From Bdellovibrionaceae bacterium UBA3535 (GTDB lineage: Bacteria; Bdellovibrionota; Bdellovibrionia; Bdellovibrionales; UBA840): 64,000 bases of DNA. Below are positions 9,133 through 17,220 of this stretch, one piece after another. Under the pieces are notes generated by a model. That model worked only from the letters and a program-made list of their open reading frames with translations, was not told the origin of the DNA and ran no database searches. The position numbers and the translations under genes are program-made. The stretch is taken from NCBI GenBank assembly GCA_002376845.1, contig DFOS01000019.1, forward strand, positions 62,001-126,000. The letters are read 5' to 3'. Every line of letters starts with the position of its first letter. Within the stretch, counting starts at the first letter, position 1.

Positions 9133-9820
9133 AATATGTCGCAATATACCCGATATGGTTATCGGGAGCCCGGAAACACTCGCTTATTATTCTTAGTAGT
9201 GAGTAATAGATGACAAATAGTGTGGTGTTAAAGCCTCTTAGTTTTTCATTTCGACTCAAATAAAGCAGGGTAAACAATACGGGGCCCTCGGCGATGGCTT
9301 GGTATAATTGAGAGGGGTGCCGCAAATAGCCATCCATGATTGGAAAAACCATGGCCCAGGGAACATCTGTGATTCGTCCGGCCAATTCGCCATTTATAAA
9401 ATTACCGATTCTTCCTAAAAACAATGCTATAGGGGCAAATAATAGGCTTATATCCAATATGGGAATGGGGTTGGATTTTTTGATCCTATAAAAAAGCAGT
9501 AGAAAAATTCCTACGCCAATAACAGCACCATGAAAACTCATGCCGCCCATTTGCAAAGAAAAGATGATTGCCGGATCTTGCACAAGCAGACGCGGTTGGT
9601 ATAGCAGCATATAGCCCAATCTGCCGCCGACAATGATGCTTATCCACAAGAATGTGAAAAAGTCGATGATTGCGTGACCAGGAACCATGGAGTTAATTTT
9701 TTTGCTGTATTTTAAAGTGCAAAAAAATACGATAAGCAAAGCTAGTGGATAAAAAAGCCAGTACCAAGACACGGGTTGACCATAAAATACGAAAGCGATG
9801 GGATCGAAGCTATGCTGCAT
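9047..9820 (-). CDS. lgt: Prolipoprotein diacylglyceryl transferase
   Basis: The 257-residue multi-pass membrane protein is Lgt, which moves a diacylglyceryl group from phosphatidylglycerol to the lipobox cysteine of prolipoproteins. The Lgt signature is intact (GRIGNFINGELAGR, about residues 138-151). So are MSFHGAVIG, which contains a conserved catalytic His, and the C-terminal RxxxExFRxPD segment (RIISECFRAPD). Its importance fits the many lipoproteins in this window. The last 28 codons overlap the convergent propeller gene. Confidence 0.95.
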   Translation of the reverse strand: MQHSFDPIAFVFYGQPVSWYWLFYPLALLIVFFCTLKYSKKINSMVPGHAIIDFFTFLWISIIVGGRLGYMLLYQPRLLVQDPAIIFSLQMGGMSFHGAVIGVGIFLLLFYRIKKSNPIPILDISLLFAPIALFLGRIGNFINGELAGRITDVPWAMVFPIMDGYLRHPSQLYQAIAEGPVLFTLLYLSRNEKLRGFNTTLFVIYYSLLRIISECFRAPDNHIGYIATYFTYGQLLSFFFLLPCLIIFYLFYWPKLK

Positions 9821-9908
9821 AGTTAATGCTTTCTTTTCATGCTAGTTTTGTCAAATGGCTTAATTAATATTCATTTACATTTTACCCAAATTCCATTAAC
9901 AAAGGAGC

Positions 9909-10784
9909 ATGTTTCGGCCCCAACTTACCAAATTCAGCCTCAGTCTGTATGTATATACCTTGTTTATTATCCTTTGGGGCGCTTGGGTGCGAATTTCCAA
10001 ATCTGGAGATGGCTGCGGAGATTCTTGGCCACTTTGCGATGGAGCACTAATCCCAAAAGCACAAAGCTGGGCTACTTGGTTTGAATACTTTCACCGTTTT
10101 ACAACGGGTTTATTTGGTCTCTTGGTAATTTATTTGTTTTATATTGGTCTGAAACATTATCGTAAAGAGACTGCCGTTTGGCGTCTTTGTATTTTGATTT
10201 TTGTCTTTACTGTGATCGAGGCCCTTATAGGCGCGTTGCTAGTAAAGCTTGGCCTGGTGGTAGATAATGATACTTTTTTACGGCTCCTATATATGTCGAT
10301 ACATCAGGTGAGCTCAATACTTTTGTCAGGCTTTATTGGCTTGTTGTGGCTTATATCCAAAAGACAAAAATATGTCTTAGATTTTCACCGCAGTCATATT
10401 TTGATTGCGGCTGCGTTTTTGCTGCTAATGCTTAGCGGTCCTCTTGCGGCTCTTTCTACCACACTTTATCCGAGTCAAGAATTGTGGCAGGGCTTTTTGC
10501 AAGACTTGCAGCCGGGGCAACACTGGATCATTCGCTGGCGTGGTTTGCATCCCATCTTATCGAGCATAATTGGGGCCGCGATGGTTTATCTAGTTTATCT
10601 GCGTTATCAGAAGACTAAGGATAAAAAATACGAAACTTTTCTTAAGATTTTGGTGATCGCCCTACTGTTTGGCGTATCGACGCTGCTAATGCTCTATCCT
10701 ATTTGGATGAAACTAGGGCACTTGGCCCTAGCGCATTTGCTTTGGTTGGCGGTGATGCGTTTGTTAATTAAAGATAAGCTCTAA
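9909..10784 (+). CDS. ctaA: Heme A synthase-like protein (CtaA/COX15)
   Basis: This 291-residue, eight-helix membrane protein matches the CtaA/COX15 family, which oxidises heme O to heme A for cytochrome oxidase. Conserved features are visible: the first-loop WGAWVRISKSGDGCGDSWPLC with its cysteine pair, and four candidate heme-ligand histidines (FEYFHRFTTG, MSIHQVSS, RGLHPILSS, LGHLALAH). Length is normal for the bacterial form. An AAAGGAG sequence lies unusually close, only one base before the ATG. No cytochrome oxidase genes are in the window. The stop overlaps the convergent lipoprotein gene by 17 bp. Confidence 0.88.
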   Translation: MFRPQLTKFSLSLYVYTLFIILWGAWVRISKSGDGCGDSWPLCDGALIPKAQSWATWFEYFHRFTTGLFGLLVIYLFYIGLKHYRKETAVWRLCILIFVFTVIEALIGALLVKLGLVVDNDTFLRLLYMSIHQVSSILLSGFIGLLWLISKRQKYVLDFHRSHILIAAAFLLLMLSGPLAALSTTLYPSQELWQGFLQDLQPGQHWIIRWRGLHPILSSIIGAAMVYLVYLRYQKTKDKKYETFLKILVIALLFGVSTLLMLYPIWMKLGHLALAHLLWLAVMRLLIKDKL

Positions 10785-11430
10785 ATGCGGCGCCTACTGC
10801 ATCCGGATCACTGGTGCCGCCCGCATTATTAATGATGGTATTGATTTGATTACATACATCATCTTGCGCTGATTCTAGAGAACAATAGGCATTTTGAATG
10901 TCGATAACATTGTTGCCAAGTTCCGTATCATTGGATGCATCGACAATATTGGTAAAATCAGAGCCATCACTTTCAAAATCTGCATAGGTTCCGTCCCATC
11001 CACCAAATGTAGAGGCCATAAGAGTTGCCGAATAAGCCATGGAGCCAAACATCGTCATGCCAACGGATTGTGAGTTCTTGCAATATGTTTTGGTTTGCTG
11101 CGCTTTGCTGACCGCATCACCAGGCCCAGAGGAGCTACCAAATACCAGTGAGCGAGAAAATAGTTCCAAGTTGCTGCTGTCCTCACCTTGCGCCTGAGAA
11201 AATATTTGTGCCAATCTAGTATTATCCATGCCTTGTTCAATAAAACCAGCGGCACATCTTAGTTTGTTGGCTCTAGGGGATTGATCATTGCCAAGAGCTG
11301 CTACACAGGTCTGTACGCTAGCAGCAGTGGCATTATTTACGCACTCTCTTGCATTCGCATAGTTTTGTAGCTCCTCACTTTCACAGGCCATCATCGGTAC
11401 CACCAATAATACTAGAAATACTCTTTTCAT
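10768..11430 (-). CDS. Hypothetical lipoprotein
   Basis: The product of about 220 residues has a lipoprotein signal peptide ending in MMAC (lipobox Cys at about residue 16) and an alanine-, asparagine- and aspartate-rich mature region with about eight cysteines. I prefer the ATG at 11430 over the one at 11436 because the GGGAG Shine-Dalgarno then has a normal seven-base spacing. I do not recognise the fold. It is probably surface-exposed or periplasmic and disulfide-stabilised. Its tail overlaps the end of ctaA. Confidence 0.7.
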   Translation of the reverse strand: MKRVFLVLLVVPMMACESEELQNYANARECVNNATAASVQTCVAALGNDQSPRANKLRCAAGFIEQGMDNTRLAQIFSQAQGEDSSNLELFSRSLVFGSSSGPGDAVSKAQQTKTYCKNSQSVGMTMFGSMAYSATLMASTFGGWDGTYADFESDGSDFTNIVDASNDTELGNNVIDIQNAYCSLESAQDDVCNQINTIINNAGGTSDPDAVGAAFRAYL

Positions 11431-11511
11431 ATTCATTCTCCCTACTACTAATCTAGCAGTAAGAGATAGAGAGCGTAAGAGCTTTGCATGAAGTATCGAC
11501 TAGAGGCCAGG

Positions 11512-12807
11512 TTATTCTGGTAAATAGTTTTTAAATAGATCCCGGTAATTAGGGAACTGGTCCATGGCTTTGTAGGCTATGCTTTCTAGCATTTTTTCGT
11601 TTTTCGTTGTGGTGAGAATGTCCAAGACTTTGATAAATACATCGGGATTGGCTTCTCCGCTATTGATCAGCTTTTTTCCCTCTTCCAAAACCTGATCGTA
11701 GGTATTTCTTTCGGCGCTAATTTTAAAAAGCAGTTGTTTGTATTGAGCTCCGCCTACATCATCGGGCTCAAACATGCCTATGTAGCGATCGGCATCATCA
11801 AGCATGTCGTTTTTAATCAGAACATCGATTACCTTATTTAAATATTCTACGGTGCGGCCGTTGATGACGGCTCCCTTAAGAAAATAGGATAGCGCCTCTT
11901 CGGTATTATCATTATTTAGTAGATCAATGCCGGAGGTAAGTAGAGCTTGTGAGACCACTTTTTTTAGATCATCAGGTTTTCGGTCTAGCTTCATATAACG
12001 GTCAAAGTATCGCTCCACATCTTTGTATTGATAAGTGGTAATACATAGAAGTAGGGCAAATTTTAAAAGCTGTGGACTCAGTGGGTAGTATTGCGATATG
12101 TGAGAAATTTTTTTGTAGGCCAATTCATTTTTCTTTTGTTCCAAATGGATAATAAAATCACCCACCAAGCACTTAAAATGTAGGGGAGTTAAACCTAAAG
12201 CTTTTTGGTAGTATTCCAATGCTTCATCCAATTGTCCTTGATCGTGGGCGATCTTTCCAAGGTAGTAATAAGCCAAAGTAGGCTTATCGCTTTGATTGAT
12301 GGCAATTAGGAATTGTGCCCTGGCATCTTTACTTTTTTCGGCCTCTAAAAAACGTCGACCCTTTAGAATGGTTTTGGTGTATTCGCTTGGATTCATTTTT
12401 CTTTGCGCAATACTAAGCAAATAGGCTTCAAATTGCTCTGAAGAAAAGGGCTTGAGCAAATAGCCATCCACCTCTTCTTCTGCTGCATCGGCAACAGAGG
12501 AGTCCGTTGCATTTTCCGTTACTACTACAAATATTTTTTCAAAGGGAGACTCAACGTATTCATTGATATAGGGGATCAAATCCAAACCATAGCGGTCATG
12601 TACTTCAAAGTCTGAAATAATAATCTCTGGTTTATGGTTTTTGATGTAATCCACAGCGTGATCATAGTTTTTTAAGGATATAATGTTGGCCTTTTCAACA
12701 CCGATATTGGTAAGCACTCGCTCCAACATACTTCTAATGGAGCTAGATTTATCTAGAACCAAAGCCTTTTTATCAGCAAAAAATATTAGATTTTGATCTT
12801 CGGTCAA
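11512..12807 (-). CDS. Response regulator: receiver domain fused to TPR repeats
   Basis: The 431-residue protein has a CheY-like receiver at about residues 10-130, with the phospho-acceptor Asp in IISDFE, the Thr in VVVTEN and the Lys in LLKPF. Tetratricopeptide-like helical repeats fill the rest (for example PTLAYYYLGKIAHDQGQLDEALEYYQKAL). It has no DNA-binding domain, so output is probably through protein contacts. The start is a TTG preceded by AGGAG five bases upstream. It follows a small membrane-protein gene by eight bases. No histidine kinase is adjacent; the nearest is the orphan kinase at 17.2-18.8 kb. Confidence 0.88.
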   Translation of the reverse strand: MTEDQNLIFFADKKALVLDKSSSIRSMLERVLTNIGVEKANIISLKNYDHAVDYIKNHKPEIIISDFEVHDRYGLDLIPYINEYVESPFEKIFVVVTENATDSSVADAAEEEVDGYLLKPFSSEQFEAYLLSIAQRKMNPSEYTKTILKGRRFLEAEKSKDARAQFLIAINQSDKPTLAYYYLGKIAHDQGQLDEALEYYQKALGLTPLHFKCLVGDFIIHLEQKKNELAYKKISHISQYYPLSPQLLKFALLLCITTYQYKDVERYFDRYMKLDRKPDDLKKVVSQALLTSGIDLLNNDNTEEALSYFLKGAVINGRTVEYLNKVIDVLIKNDMLDDADRYIGMFEPDDVGGAQYKQLLFKISAERNTYDQVLEEGKKLINSGEANPDVFIKVLDILTTTKNEKMLESIAYKAMDQFPNYRDLFKNYLPE

Positions 12808-12815
12808 TTCAACTC

Positions 12816-12995
12816 CTAACTAGAAAAAAAATCTTTCGGTCTCTCACTAGTATTCGTTTCTTGTTTCTTCTCAGTCTCTTCTGACTTTTTGCTGGAGATT
12901 CCTAGCCATTCAGGGGCGTATATACTTACAACAATATAAGCGATAAAGCTTGCAAAACAGATAAATATGCCAATACCAATAATCAGAGCATCCAC
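12816..12995 (-). CDS. Small single-pass membrane protein
   Basis: A 59-codon frame starting with GTG encodes one strong hydrophobic helix (residues about 4-26, rich in Ile, Phe and Val). A hydrophilic C-terminal tail follows, rich in Lys, Glu, Thr and Ser (SSKKSEETEKKQETN). Its stop is eight bases before the TTG of the receiver-TPR gene, and that gene's Shine-Dalgarno sits in the tiny gap, which argues for a real co-transcribed gene. The GTG has only a weak ribosome site, so the start is uncertain. The topology resembles small membrane-anchor proteins such as CcoQ- or CcoS-like peptides, but I cannot name a family. Confidence 0.55.
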   Translation of the reverse strand: MDALIIGIGIFICFASFIAYIVVSIYAPEWLGISSKKSEETEKKQETNTSERPKDFFSS

Positions 12996-13153
12996 CTTGC
13001 TAGAATAACGGAAAAAACACTAGCAGAAAAGATTTAAATGTTGCAGCCAATAATCAATGCTACATAATTATAGGTCTTTAGACGAAAGAATCGGGGAAAT
13101 ACTTGTTCTTTGTATAGATAGTCAATAAACTCTTAACATATTTAGGGGGATCA

Positions 13154-14005
13154 TTGTTACTACTAATCATTTCAACGTTAATGGCAGCTGATTGCGGCAA
13201 AATTCGATATGCAAAGGGCGAGGTACACGTTATGCGTGTTAAGCCGGGGCAAGAGGGGCGTACAAACCCTGTACGAAATGCTTTGCGCATAAAGAAAACT
13301 CCATTTGCATTAAATTGCTATGACGGCATACGTACCGGCCCCTCATCTCGTGTTAAAATCAAAATTTTAAAGGGCGCCTTAACCTTAGGTCCCAATTCCC
13401 AGGTTTTAATTGAGAACTACTTAAGAAAAACACGAGATGTTGAAACTTTAAGTATGCTATATGGAAAGATCCGCGCTGTAATTGATCCTAAGCAAAATAA
13501 AAAGAAAAGTTTTCGCATCAAAACCCCTTCATCAGTTGCAGGAGTTCGTGGTACGGATTTTTATATTGAATTTGATCCAAATAAAAACGTTACCAAGCAG
13601 GCCACCTTGACGGGGAAAGTGGAAGTGGAGCAAGTTGGATCAAAACAAAAGGTTGTGGTGGAATCCGGAAACCAGGTGGAAGTAAAAAAAGTAGTTCTTC
13701 CACAAGCGCCTAAGAAAGCAAAGGTGGAAAAATCCAATGAGGGCAAGGTTGCTACGAGTTTGCCGGCTAAAAAAGTAAAGCAAGAGGCACCTGTTTTTGT
13801 TGAGCCAGTGGTAGTAGAGCCTTTAAAAGTTACTCGAATTGAAGAGACTGTGAAGAAGCAAATTCGTTCTACATCAACGATTGTAAAAAATGATAAAGAT
13901 TTTACCTCAGAAAAGGCAGTGGAAATACTGGGTAAGCCAGAAGATTGGAAGCCCACAAAAGATGAAGTGCCTTTGGACTTCCAAGAAATAGAGAATGTGT
14001 TTTAA
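13154..14005 (+). CDS. FecR-domain protein, exported
   Basis: The 283-residue product begins at a TTG with an AGGGGGA ribosome site. A short signal peptide (IISTLMAAD) is followed by a FecR domain with the usual DGIRTGPSSRVKI, GALTLGPNSQVLI and TPSSVAGVRGTDF motifs (residues about 55-140). The C-terminal half is a lysine/valine/proline-rich linker and an acidic tail, looking disordered. Stand-alone FecR domains with such linkers often bind peptidoglycan or other envelope components; no sigma factor or TonB receptor is adjacent. It converges with a barrel-like protein gene, overlapping by 4 bp. Confidence 0.85.
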   Translation: MLLLIISTLMAADCGKIRYAKGEVHVMRVKPGQEGRTNPVRNALRIKKTPFALNCYDGIRTGPSSRVKIKILKGALTLGPNSQVLIENYLRKTRDVETLSMLYGKIRAVIDPKQNKKKSFRIKTPSSVAGVRGTDFYIEFDPNKNVTKQATLTGKVEVEQVGSKQKVVVESGNQVEVKKVVLPQAPKKAKVEKSNEGKVATSLPAKKVKQEAPVFVEPVVVEPLKVTRIEETVKKQIRSTSTIVKNDKDFTSEKAVEILGKPEDWKPTKDEVPLDFQEIENVF

Positions 14006-15144
14006 AACTGGTAGACAGGTCCCAGGTAAAGCATAATGGCCCATGTTGTGATATGGGGATTTCTATCAAAATTATTAGAAGCGGCACTCGACTCTATTAC
14101 GCTATGACGAGTTCGCTTTATGGTTCGGGCTAGGTAAAACTCCAAATTAGTTTGAATCGCCATTTTGGCGCTAGGCCATAGAATATGGCTAATGCCGGCA
14201 CCCGCACTGGCACCAATATAACGAGACTTGCCGTTATGGTACAAAGTGCCTGGAAAATAGTAATCAATTTCTAGTGTTGAAAAAGATAGTCCTGCTAGCC
14301 AATACAAAGACGTAGAGGCATTATGATTTAGCCGTTCGCCAAACTGTAAATCAAAAATATTGTATTGGCTCTTATTTAGGTCATCAGCAATGGGCATATC
14401 CTTATCCTGATTTTTGTGTTTCAGCGTATAGTACGAAGCCGTAAGTAAATATGACCTATTGTTTTTTAAAAAATTATAAGAGGCTCGAATCCCGTGCATT
14501 CTAAAGTTATCTCGAAAGCCTTGCATATCGTTTTTATCTAATTCGATATAAGGAGCTCCTACCATGGGAGTGATGGCGATGCGCCGACTAATATCACGAT
14601 CCGGCTCAGGGAGTTTATTGAAATAACTTTCTCTGGGGAGGCGCTTTTCTGCAAACCAGTCGTAGGTGGGCCCTTCCTGCATATTCTGGGCGCTGGCTAC
14701 AAGTTTGTTGGCTTCAAGCTTGTACAAAACCCCCGTTTTTAATTTTGTTTTGCCAACTGTCGTTAAGCCTTTTATGGAAATAATATTATCACCTTCTACG
14801 TAAATCTCTGAGTCACTTACAAGTACATTCTTACCGCGCCACATAAGGTTTTCTTTTGCGCCTTGTGGGCAAAGCCAGCGAAAGTCACCCTCTACTTGCC
14901 ATTGATCCTTTTTTATAGCCGTAGCGCTTGCATCTTCGTACAAAACGCCATAACAGCGGTTTTTACTAATAAATTTTATATAGGATTTCTTTTCGGCTTG
15001 AATGCGCTGTCCGTTGTTTACAAGGGTTTTAAATTTCGCAGGCTGTTTGTCTACGAAAGTTTTTCCACGTTCATACTGTACTATGGCGCGAAAGTTCTCT
15101 TCACTTGCAAAACTAAACATTAATAAAAAAATACTTGGTAACAT
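14002..15144 (-). CDS. Predicted outer-membrane beta-barrel protein with FecR-like N-terminal region
   Basis: The 380-residue protein has a signal peptide (about residues 1-13) and an N-terminal region whose pattern (FVDKQPAKFKTLVNNGQRIQAEKKSYIKF) resembles the FecR-like domain of the convergent neighbour. A C-terminal half of about 180 residues has alternating aromatic strands (RASYNFLKNNRSYLLTASYYTL, SLYWLAGLSFSTLEIDYYF) and ends in Phe (GPVYQF), as outer-membrane barrels do. A periplasmic FecR-like domain joined to a barrel is a reasonable reading. Function is unknown. Confidence 0.68.
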   Translation of the reverse strand: MLPSIFLLMFSFASEENFRAIVQYERGKTFVDKQPAKFKTLVNNGQRIQAEKKSYIKFISKNRCYGVLYEDASATAIKKDQWQVEGDFRWLCPQGAKENLMWRGKNVLVSDSEIYVEGDNIISIKGLTTVGKTKLKTGVLYKLEANKLVASAQNMQEGPTYDWFAEKRLPRESYFNKLPEPDRDISRRIAITPMVGAPYIELDKNDMQGFRDNFRMHGIRASYNFLKNNRSYLLTASYYTLKHKNQDKDMPIADDLNKSQYNIFDLQFGERLNHNASTSLYWLAGLSFSTLEIDYYFPGTLYHNGKSRYIGASAGAGISHILWPSAKMAIQTNLEFYLARTIKRTRHSVIESSAASNNFDRNPHITTWAIMLYLGPVYQF

Positions 15145-15222
15145 GCTTTCTCCGATTTATATCTAGGGTAGGATCTTTCGTAGCAGATGGCTAGTAGAGA
15201 AAGGTCTAGTTAAGAGGTAGAA

Positions 15223-15486
15223 ATGAAGTTAAGTCACATACTTACAGACCATGAGTACGAAATTCAAGATGTTGCAAAATTGCTTAAGGAGGGGGAGGAC
15301 TTTGCTGATTTGGCAAAGCGTTTTTCGCGTTGTCCTTCTGGCACAAGTGGCGGCAATTTAGGCGATATACAAAAGGGTCAAACCGTCAAAGAGTTTGAGG
15401 AGGCGGCTTTTGCATTGGATGTGGGGGAGATTTCCAAGCCCGTACGCAGTCAATTTGGCTATCACCTAATTAGGAGAGAAGACTAG
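15223..15486 (+). CDS. Parvulin-type peptidyl-prolyl isomerase
   Basis: This 87-residue protein is a minimal parvulin/rotamase (PpiC) domain with no signal or extra domains. It has the family landmarks: the KLSHIL start, FADLAKRFSRCPSGTSGGNLG with the catalytic-site Cys, the F in EFEEAAFAL, and the closing SQFGYHLI. It is close in size to E. coli PpiC and should act in the cytoplasm as a cis-trans proline isomerase. A GAGGTAG ribosome site precedes it. It overlaps the convergent hydrolase gene by 4 bp. Confidence 0.92.
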   Translation: MKLSHILTDHEYEIQDVAKLLKEGEDFADLAKRFSRCPSGTSGGNLGDIQKGQTVKEFEEAAFALDVGEISKPVRSQFGYHLIRRED

Positions 15487-16217
15487 ATCCAGCGGTCGAT
15501 GGTTTCGGCTAGCCAATGAGGATCGTCAATCGCAATATCATGACCAGCGCTTTTATGAAGGATTAGTGAGGATTCCAAGCGCTTGGCAAGTTTTTGTGAG
15601 GAACGCCAACTAACCATATTATCTGCTGTGGAAGATATGATAAGGCACGGTATCTTGGTTTTCTTTGGTGCCGTAAAGGTTGCAGCGGATAGAATTTGTC
15701 TTAAGGCGGTCTTGGTGCTAAGGCCTTCTTGCTCTGCAATTTCCGTCCACTCGCTAAGGATTTCTTCTTCCTTCCAAGCCTGGTTGCTCACCATTTTTAA
15801 AATTGCTTGTTCCCTTTCGCGTGCGTTGGGGTTTTTTAAAGACTTTAAGCAGGTAGCAAGTGCTTGCGGTTTCAAGCGTTCCCAGGCAAAGCCTACGTTT
15901 GCTGCGCTAGAGTTGATGATAAAAGCTTTTTTGAAATCTTTTGGGTATTGATCTTGCCAGCTTAAGGCAATCATGCCGCCAAGGGAGACTCCCACAATAC
16001 CCCAAATATCCCCTTCTTTTTTGGCTAAGAATTCTTCGCGCATGATGGAGACAGCTTGTTTTACAGTGTTGGGATAAGCCTTTTCTTTATTGTCACCGAT
16101 TCCAGGTAGGTCTATGCAAAGAGTGTTTCCAACATTGCCTTTGCCAGCAAGTATCTGTGGAAATTTATGCCAATGGCGCTTGCTGCGCATTAAGCCTCTA
16201 AGCAATAATAGGTTCAT
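15483..16217 (-). CDS. Alpha/beta hydrolase
   Basis: The 244-residue protein is an alpha/beta-hydrolase with the nucleophile elbow GVSLGG (Ser78). A likely acid is in SSTADNMV and the His in SAGHDIAIDDP near the C-terminus, so the triad looks complete. The substrate cannot be read from sequence; family members include BioH-like carboxylesterases and lipases. Its start overlaps the end of the upstream carboxypeptidase gene by 20 nt, so the two are probably translationally coupled and may act together. Confidence 0.85.
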   Translation of the reverse strand: MNLLLLRGLMRSKRHWHKFPQILAGKGNVGNTLCIDLPGIGDNKEKAYPNTVKQAVSIMREEFLAKKEGDIWGIVGVSLGGMIALSWQDQYPKDFKKAFIINSSAANVGFAWERLKPQALATCLKSLKNPNAREREQAILKMVSNQAWKEEEILSEWTEIAEQEGLSTKTALRQILSAATFTAPKKTKIPCLIISSTADNMVSWRSSQKLAKRLESSLILHKSAGHDIAIDDPHWLAETIDRWI

Positions 16218-17160
16218 TTTTTAAAACCTTATAGCTGTGAGTGCTTTCTAACATAAAGCGAAATAGCGGCTTATGTCGTCGCATGATTCGGCGGTAGCGA
16301 TGTGGTTTGATGGGGTTAAAAGCTCCGAGGGCGGAAAACAATTGCCGCGGATTTTTTTTCACCCATAACCAAGAGCCCATCTCTAGGCACCAAGGCAAAT
16401 AGAGTTTGCTGTCACCGTATTGTGAATGATGGCGATCAAAAAGATAATCCCAAAGGTCTCCATGGGTAACGTAAGATTGGGATTGGGGTTCGATTTTATA
16501 AATATTATGGGGGTGAGCTTTATTAAATAGTTTCGCAAAATTTTCGCTTTCGTGGTGAAAAGGAAAGTTTTCCTTTGTTTTGGCGTAGGGGTACCAAAGA
16601 CGGTCGCGAAGGCCAAAGCCTGAATGAACATCAATGCTCATGGCAAATTGTGCGGGGAATAACTCTTTTTCACAAAATTCTACAACTGCCTGGTTTTCTA
16701 GTTCCATTTCTTCGGGGTTGCCGCGGTACCAAGGCAGGCTGGAGCTAATCGTTTGGCCACCGACCAAGCCAGGAGTTTTGTCCAGCGCCTCCACAGGAGC
16801 ATTGCGCATAAGATCCACATGATTGTAGTTGGAGCGTTGGTTATAATAGACGCCAGTAGGATTTATCATGGGGATGCTGATTAGGCGGGTTTCTTGAAAG
16901 AATTTTTTCATCGCCTGATTCCATCGCCATTGCTCAGCAATGGACTCTAGAAAGTCCAAAACCACATGGGTGCCAATTTTTTCTAAACCGTGCACTCCAG
17001 CAAATATACCAAGTGTTGGGAGGCTTTTGTTATCTTCGCCCAGGCTAAATGAGACCACCGGAAAGTCTTTGTCTCGGTAGCGTATATTGGTTAAGTCTTT
17101 GGTTTTAAAAACTCCGGATTCTTGTAGTGCTCGAATGCGATCTAGTTCCACAAATGTCAT
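16198..17160 (-). CDS. M14-family zinc carboxypeptidase
   Basis: The 320-residue protein has the M14 zinc site: His57 and Glu60 in GVHGLE and His179 in SIDVHSG. The substrate-binding NPTGVYYNQRS segment and a catalytic-Glu candidate in PWCLEMG also fit. There is no signal peptide, so it should be cytoplasmic; related succinylglutamate-desuccinylase and MpaA-like enzymes cut small amides or muropeptides. An MpaA-like role in recycling murein peptides would suit a cell-wall remodelling lifestyle, but that is inference. It is coupled to the downstream alpha/beta hydrolase. Confidence 0.82.
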   Translation of the reverse strand: MTFVELDRIRALQESGVFKTKDLTNIRYRDKDFPVVSFSLGEDNKSLPTLGIFAGVHGLEKIGTHVVLDFLESIAEQWRWNQAMKKFFQETRLISIPMINPTGVYYNQRSNYNHVDLMRNAPVEALDKTPGLVGGQTISSSLPWYRGNPEEMELENQAVVEFCEKELFPAQFAMSIDVHSGFGLRDRLWYPYAKTKENFPFHHESENFAKLFNKAHPHNIYKIEPQSQSYVTHGDLWDYLFDRHHSQYGDSKLYLPWCLEMGSWLWVKKNPRQLFSALGAFNPIKPHRYRRIMRRHKPLFRFMLESTHSYKVLKNEPIIA

Positions 17161-17220
17161 GAGAGTAGTTTACACCTTTAAGGCTCAAATGAGGATAGTG
17201 ATTTTTACTATAACGCAAAA

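Noticed and set aside
13561..13956. 131-codon antisense open frame within the FecR gene
   Set aside because: It lies wholly opposite a well-supported coding region and its Thr/Ser/Phe-rich composition is the mirror of the Lys/Val-rich linker.
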